Source: Lepturacanthus savala
Taxonomy: Eukaryota; Chordata; Actinopteri; Scombriformes; Trichiuridae
Assembly (NCBI GenBank): GCA_030544235.1
Contig: CM060478.1
Span: forward strand, 2,014,227 to 2,078,226
Reading direction: 5' to 3'
Length of the DNA: 64,000 nucleotides
Of the stretch, positions 1-64,000 are shown piece after piece. The stretch's first letter is position 1; each line of letters starts with the position of its first letter. Under the pieces are notes generated by a model. That model was not told the origin of the DNA. It ran no database searches and saw only the letters and a list, made by a program, of their open reading frames with translations. Position numbers and translations under genes: made by a program.

Positions 1-1520
1 TAAATTGTGTGTCCCTCCAAAATAAAAGCCTCCTTTTTACACAGAACTGTAAAAACATATGTTTTATATCACGGCTTCTTAGAAAAATGAAGATAAAGGA
101 ATTGAGAACACTATGCAATAGAGGGTAAACGCCAAATTTCCAGTTTTATTCCCATGGAAAAGTTTCCAACTTAGAAAATTCCCACATTTTTGCAGCTCTA
201 GTGAACGTGTTGCTTCTTTCTTTCCGTCAGCTTCACTCATTAATGATGGATGGAGATGAAAGCCTGTGATTTCAGATCATGAATTATACAGCCGCTCGCA
301 GCTGGGAATGATCTCTGTGGACGTGACGCTCTTCATCGAGGTCGTATTAATAATCCGATCAGATGGAGAAGAAGAGAAGAAGAGACGTTTACTGTCAGAC
401 ACTTTTTAGTTTTCACCTCGAGGTTTAAATGATTCAGGACGAGAAGAAGACGCAGCTTTAAACTTCAATGCTGAACTCTTTCATTCTTATAACACATGTT
501 TGTTTAATTAACAGGTTTAATTGTATGTGTTATATTCACTGCAACGATTAGTTGATGAATCCATTAGTTACCAACTATTCTGATAATTGATTTAGAAGAA
601 AATCAGATTATTTCCTGGTTTCTTTAGTCTTCTATAATAGAAACTGATGATCTTTGGGCTGTTTCAATAATTAATAGATTAATTGGGCCCTAAAATAAAT
701 GAATTAAAGTGAGATTTAAATGCTACCGTGGTCATTTAGGTTTGTTTAGACAAAATAATAATTAAATCAAGTTTGTAAAAAATCCAGATTTTATTTTTAG
801 GCCAAATTCCCCATCAACGATTTCTTTAATGAATTAACCCATTAAACTCCAGGGTCCTCCTGTGGGGAGACGCTCAGATTGCTCCACTAATCATGTACAA
901 ATATAGTGAAGCTATATATCAAATTAAACAGGAGAAACTCCACTACAAGCACATATAAGTCATATTTACACACACCAAACACAACTCCAACACTAAGCTA
1001 ATTAATTAACTAATATGAAAATCGGTATACGATCATAAAGCCAACCCACTCGCCACATTTTGATGGCTAGCGCTCTGATACTTCATGTTATACAAACAAA
1101 TGACATCTCATATGAAAGCTGAGACTGTGACGAGTCCAACGGTACCATCAGTGTAGCTTTATGACAAAAACTCAGTAAACTAGCAGCCAAAAAACACTAC
1201 AGTAAAAAGTCGCTTGTTTGAAGCGACGAACAAAAACTGTGTTTTTTTGTTGCTGTTTTGGGATGAAAATGTTTATTTGAGATCAATAAATGGTCGTTTA
1301 GTGTCGACCAACATCTCTGTGTTTATTCCAGATATACCTACTGACTATGGGGATGTCCTAAACCTAAAAAAAAGGGCTGGAGGTCAAGGGGTTAACATGG
1401 AGGTCAATGGGGTCATTTCAGCCCCTGAGCTTCTACAGCCCTGGTTCACTGGACTCCTTCTGCTGTTAGTGGTGAATAAACCTGAATTAGACACCAGTTC
1501 TTCTCTGTCATCTTCCACAG
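1..1520 (+). other. Partial intron of TTC27 upstream of exon A
   Basis: This AT-rich sequence ends in a good acceptor (TCATCTTCCACAG at 1508-1520). Exon A starts with the last two bases of a split codon, so this is a phase-1 intron and the gene continues upstream of the window. Apart from an interspersed repeat near 541-700, I see no gene. The open frame that runs from 1214 into exon A is intron read-through. Confidence 0.8.
541..700 (+). repeat. Interspersed repeat, family 2 (diverged copy)
   Basis: This copy carries the phrases 'tttcctggtttctttagtc', 'ataatagaaactgatgatc' and 'tttgggctgtttc'. The same phrases recur at 29.1, 29.3, 30.3 (inverted) and 39.6 kb. It is a short non-coding repeat of a type common in fish genomes; its class cannot be assigned from this window. 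Confidence 0.7.
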
Positions 1521-59453
<57,933 letters not shown>

Positions 59454-59785
59454 GGGTCCTCATAGACCAGATGGAGGTTCTGAGGATTTTCAATAAGCAG
59501 AACAGGGATAAACCTGCAACTGGTGTTCGATCCATGACAGTATGGACTGAAAGTGCGTTTCATTTCTTTTATTCGCCTTGACCTTGACCTCTAACCCTCT
59601 TCTCTCTAAGTGGCCTCCACCATGTTGTCGCTGAGTTCCAGAGCTGAAACAAGGAGAAATGAAAAGAAACAAAGATCACATCTGCAGACTGATGTAGTGT
59701 AAAATCCCTGAAAAGGACTTGCTTCATAAGCATATTTTTATATACGACTGTAATCAAACAATAAAATGTTTGGAATTTTCACCGT
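59454..59785 (+). other. ttc27: TTC27 3' UTR (inferred)
   Basis: About 330 bp of non-coding sequence lies between the TGA and the poly(A) signal. The end is inferred from AATAAA and the following T/G-rich sequence; the cleavage site is not visible. Confidence 0.7.
59760..59765 (+). terminator. ttc27: Poly(A) signal AATAAA
   Basis: A canonical hexamer about 310 bp past the stop codon, followed by 'tgtttggaattttc' and 'gtttgctttgtattc', suitable as a downstream U/GU-rich element. Confidence 0.8.
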
Positions 59786-59930
59786 TTGCTTTGTATTCTT
59801 TGCATAAAAACTCTTACATCATGAAAATATCTTTTTACAGTTTTATTTTTTCAGTTTCTAATCTAATTTTTTCTGTTTCAGGTTAATATATATATGTTTA
59901 AAAAATGCAACATACAGTCAAATGCGACTG

Positions 59931-60417
59931 AACCTGTATTACCGTATTATAGGTAATAGCCTGCTGTTGAATATAGTGAGCCTGTATTACCGTATTATAG
60001 GTAATAGCCTGCCGTTGAATATAGTGAGCCTGTATTACCGTATTATAGGTAATAGCCTGATGTTGAATATAGTGAGCCTGTATTACCGTATTATAGGTAA
60101 TAGCCTGATGTTGAATATAGTGAGCCTGTATTACCGTATTATAGGTGGTAGCCTGCCATTGAATATAGTGAGCCTGTATTACCGTATTACAGGTAATAGC
60201 CTGATGTTTAATATATTGAACCTGTATTACTATATGATAGGTAGTAGCCTGCCATTCGATATAGTGCGCCAGTATTACCGTATTATAGGTAATAGCCTGC
60301 TGTTGAATATAGTGAGCCTGTATTACTGTATTATAGGTAATAGCCTGCCATTGAATATATTGAATAGTGAGCCTGTATTACCGTATAGTAGGGAATAGCC
60401 AGCTGCTGAATATAGTT
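59931..60417 (+). repeat. 48-bp tandem array, 10 units
   Basis: The unit is AGCCTGTATTACCGTATTATAGGTAATAGCCTGCCGTTGAATATAGTG with few changes; unit 9 has a 7-bp insertion. Each unit contains TATTACC...GGTAATA, a 7-bp inverted repeat with an 8-bp loop. A 158-codon frame crosses it because 48 is a multiple of 3; I regard that frame as an artefact. Confidence 0.95.
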
Positions 60418-60819
60418 GGCTTGTATTCGCATCTCTACCAACATTACTGTAGTAGATGTGCACCATTGATTTTTTTTCTTTTATTCGGATATTTTACCGG
60501 TTTCCTGTCATAACCTTTCCCGGGACTCGAGAAGTAGTTTTGATCTGATTTCCCGGCAATTCCAGTTCTCTGGATTTAATCCTAAAAGATGCACCTGAAA
60601 CATACCGGCCAACGTGTCAGCATTACATGCAGCGTTCACAGCCACAATCACACAGCTTCCTCTTTGCAAGGGAGGCGGCCATTTTAACTCTGCACCACTG
60701 GATTTTGAACACCTCCACTTTGTGTGCTCCAAGTTTTAAAACGGCTATTAAAAAACCCGAGAGCACGCTCTGATGCTCCGAGGGATCATTCCGACTCATC
60801 CAGAGTTGGTGAGTGCGTG

Positions 60820-60843
60820 CACACACACACACACACACACACT
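60820..60843. repeat. (CA)n microsatellite
   Basis: About 12 CA dinucleotides. Confidence 0.95.
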
Positions 60844-62689
60844 CTAATAGTCAGAGGCCGCTCATCCTGCTGCCCTGCAGTTAACAGGGAGGATCCCACA
60901 ATCTTCTCTCTTATTTGTTTTCTCTCCCAGCAGGAAAACGACCTTGACTTTGCTCGGGATTTCTTCTTTTTTTTTTTTCTTTTTTATCTCTTATAAGGGA
61001 GCTGGTGTTTTATTTTGCCAGGGCCATTTAATCACAGCACAGAAGCTCTGCTGCTGTGATGGAAAAGCCTTTTGTAAGTCACTGATAAGGATGAAAAGGA
61101 CTTGTTAAAGATAGGGATACATGAACGCCGTTTATGATGCCACTGTTTGTGGTTGATATGGCCGTTATCATGTGGAACGCCACAATAATGTGAAACACAC
61201 AGATACTGAATGTTGAACAGCACCGCTGACTCTTCCCATCACCACAGATGTCTGCATGCTAAAGTTTAGCAGGCGTTAAGTCCATATTTCCAGTCGTGGA
61301 ACAAAAATGGCGTGAAACAATGACCCATTTCAGGCTCTAATTCACTTATTTATCACCATTTGATATCACTCTCACAGATAAAAGATCCAAGTCACCAGCG
61401 GCGACTAATCTTTGTAATGGCGCTGTGAATTTCCCAAAAGCTATTCCTAGATAAAGTGTATGGGAGAGAGATTTGCTGCTGCTCTGTCATCACCCAGAGG
61501 GCTTAGTGTTAATACAAGCAAACACAGGTCTGCTTGTTCTGCCTCAGACTCACTCTCCCACAATCCTTGGTATTCCTCGGCGAAGCGCTGATGTCACCCG
61601 CTCGAAAAACTCCCATTACGTCACATTTTTGTCAACTTGGGAGAGAGACTATTTTGGTTTGGACAGATTTTCATGTAAGGGTTGATTCATGGCCAGTGTT
61701 TTTTTTTTTTATGTTTTTATTGGAGCTGGGTCGGAATTAGTTTCCACGGAGAATCATTTCCTGACAGGTCTGAACATTCGAATGCCCTCAGGCTTTAGTT
61801 CTGATCAAGAGACATGTAACAGGGCTTCCAAAAGAATATTTTGTGTTGTTTTTAAAATCCCTTCAGCATTTAGTTTTTAATGTTAATGTTACACATGATA
61901 ACGATTAAACGAGAGGTTCCTGATGCAGATGTGGTCGTAGAACGTGGACGTGTTGAAACATGAACTCTCATCAGACCTTGAGCAAAGAAGTTGAAATGTC
62001 ACTGACTGTGAAATTCAATGTTTGCCAAATTCATGGATGTATTGGACTGAAAAATGGCCGCCATTCATTTCAATGGAAGTTGCTCACCAGGCACTTAAAA
62101 ACTTCCTGACTTCCAGGTTTATTTCCACGTTATGCGACTCATAGAGACTGATCAGTAGTCACCTTCCCATGATGCTCTGGGGCAATGAAAATGTGCAAAT
62201 TCACCTTTGAGTATGTTTGAGGACTTTGCTGACCACAATAAAAACACAGAAACAAATAAACAAATTTTTAAAAAAGTGACAGCACGCTGGGAAAAGACTT
62301 TTCCAGAGCTTTTATGACCGTTAGAGAGATTTTTGATGGATAAAACTTCAAAATCTGTGACTTAAAAATAAAAATTAACAGTGGTTATAATTGAGGGTAT
62401 GGTCTATGGATCACATGGGATTATTTTTGTTGCAGTACCACGAGTGGCCACTGGGAAAAAATTGGCACCATATCCAGGTCTATAATACATCCATGGCCAA
62501 ATTACACAAACACTACTTCCTATTGCCAGTAGGGAGCGCTATGGCTCTGATTCAATATGGCTGTTTGTTGAGGGTGGGTCACTTATGAAGCATGAGGACT
62601 TTGGTAAAGATATGACACATTTAAATATAATTTTACCACTTGCATGTGCAAAGAAGAGCTTGTTTGAAAAAATGCAAAGAGAAACTTGA

Positions 62690-63760
62690 ACCTTACATTC
62701 AGCAAGCTTGCAAACATTTGCATTTTTAATACGTGCTTAAAATAAATGTTTTACTTGTCAGAATGATCACACACATGAGAAATTTGGTGCAGATTGTATA
62801 AAATATGCTGAACAGCAAGTTGCTGTTTCACTGTTATCACTACAACCAGGAAAAAAGATGTCTAAAGATGATGTAAACCAATCTGAAGTCGGTGTGATCA
62901 ACAACTTAGGACTAGTTTGTTCAAATGTATGAAAATAGTGACAAATCTGTCATTTGATTCAAGATGGACGACTTGGTGTCAGGGTATTGGTCCAAAAGAC
63001 TTTTTGTTGCATCAAAATGTAAATCTTAGTTTTTAGGGTAATGCCTCATGAATTCTGGGGCTCTCCTTTTGCTTTTTTGAATACAAAAATTCTGTTTTGT
63101 CACCATTAAATTTCTGAAAGTTGGTCAGCATCCACTTGTTTACTGCAGCCAATCCAGCTGTTAAACAACCAAGGGTTTGGTCATCACTTGGGTCCAATGA
63201 AATATTCAGGGCCTGGGCCTGCGAACAGTGGGCGAAGCCCTGTTGTATCTGTAAGGATTCTTTCTTTTTCTTTCTTTATTTTCTCAAAACGATGGCCCCC
63301 GAAAAGTCACCAAATCAAATCATACCTGGCAAAAATGTGATATTGTTGATAGAAGGTTTTCATTAATGGGTTTGGCAAAATGACTCTCTAGTGCCCCCTT
63401 GGCAAATTAATAAAATTGTGCCCCTCGCCCCAGATTTTTATAGACAAACCAAATCCACTACACATGTACATGTCAAGATGCACCAAAAAGTCTTTTGGAC
63501 CAATACTCCACCAACAGGAAGTCGTCCATCTTGAATCAAATGACATCATCTTTAGACATTGGAGATGAAATATGTTCTCATGCTATATCTCATGCTTCAC
63601 AAGTGGAAATGTGGTGAATTTCTATGTCTCATCCAATTTCATGTGCATGTTCTTTCTAAAAAGTGAAGCATAAAGTTATAACACTTGTTAAAAATGTAGT
63701 GGGGACTAGGTCAGAACAGAATGTAGATGTCTTCATTCACAAGCTTGCTGAATTTATGGC
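62690..63760. mobile_element. Long imperfect inverted-repeat element
   Basis: The arms 62951-63013 and 63478-63543 are reverse complements over about 60 bp with few mismatches ('catttgattcaagatggacgactt', 'tattggtccaaaagactttttg'). Outer matches follow in order: 'tgtctaaagatgatgt' at 62856-62872 against 63541-63560, and 'attcagcaagcttg' near 62697 against 63738-63752. The central part holds other fish-type repeat text ('gcgaagccctgttgtatctgtaaggattctttc'). No transposase was seen; a fold-back or nested MITE is likely. Confidence 0.6.
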
Positions 63761-64000
63761 AAGATTGCTTTGGTTCACAAACAAAATCTGTCAAATATAG
63801 TGATATTTTTTGCAAGAATGGTGCAAGAAGTGGTGCTGAATTGCAGAATTTGCGTGCAAGGAAGAATAAAATTTTTAATTCAACGTCAAGGACTAATCAT
63901 GTGCGAGATCGTTAAAATATGTCAAGTCACCAGTAATGACAATCCTGAGAATAAAAATGAACAGGAAACAAGGATTGGGCTCATGAGGATGGTAAATAAC

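Larger units (their letters stand above)
59786..64000. other. 3' flank of TTC27, no gene recognised
   Basis: It holds a 48-bp tandem array, an (AC)n tract, an apparently non-repetitive stretch (about 60.9-61.9 kb) and a long inverted-repeat element (about 62.7-63.8 kb). In other vertebrates LTBP1 lies near TTC27, but nothing resembling it is visible in this window. Confidence 0.7.

Noticed and set aside
59922..60398. 158-codon frame downstream of TTC27
   Set aside because: It is a product of the 48-bp tandem array. There is no promoter, splice sites or protein family.

Overview
The window is vertebrate nuclear DNA, most probably from a ray-finned (teleost) fish. It has small GT-AG exons scattered through AT-rich introns, many short interspersed repeats of types common in fish genomes, decayed Tc1-like and LINE remnants, and many mini- and microsatellites. 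There are no operons, ribosome binding sites, CRISPR arrays or other prokaryotic features. The species cannot be fixed from the sequence alone.

One protein-coding gene is supported. It is the 3' part of TTC27 (tetratricopeptide repeat protein 27; yeast homologue EMW1), on the + strand. Fifteen coding exons run from 1521 to a TGA at 59451-59453, followed by a 3' UTR with an AATAAA signal at 59760-59765. The exons join into one open frame of 626 codons plus a split codon at the 5' edge. This is roughly the C-terminal three quarters of a protein of about 840 residues; the promoter and N-terminal exons lie upstream of the window. All 14 internal introns are GT-AG and the phases match at every junction. 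I call the exons A to O, because true exon numbers cannot be assigned without the 5' part.

Layout: exons A-B (1.5-2.6 kb), C-D (9.3-10.7 kb), a 16.8 kb intron, E (27.5 kb), F (33.9 kb), G (36.6 kb), the TPR-rich core H-K (40.8-45.8 kb), L-M (52.8-53.7 kb), N-O (58.3-59.5 kb), then a repeat-rich 3' flank to 64 kb with no recognised gene.

The non-coding part holds the more unusual material. A minisatellite of about 1.2 kb (49.67-50.86 kb) has a unit containing GGACATGTCC, a perfect match to the p53 half-site consensus, and ends in a perfect 60-bp palindrome. Arrays of one 21-bp family lie in opposite orientations on either side of exons H-K. A pyrimidine tract of about 870 bp runs into the exon K acceptor. 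A 17-bp minisatellite runs into the exon D acceptor. A Tc1-type MITE fills most of the L-M intron. A 48-bp, 10-unit array lies just past the poly(A) signal. I found no convincing new multi-gene system; the best leads concern splicing, RNA structure and satellite-borne binding sites inside TTC27.
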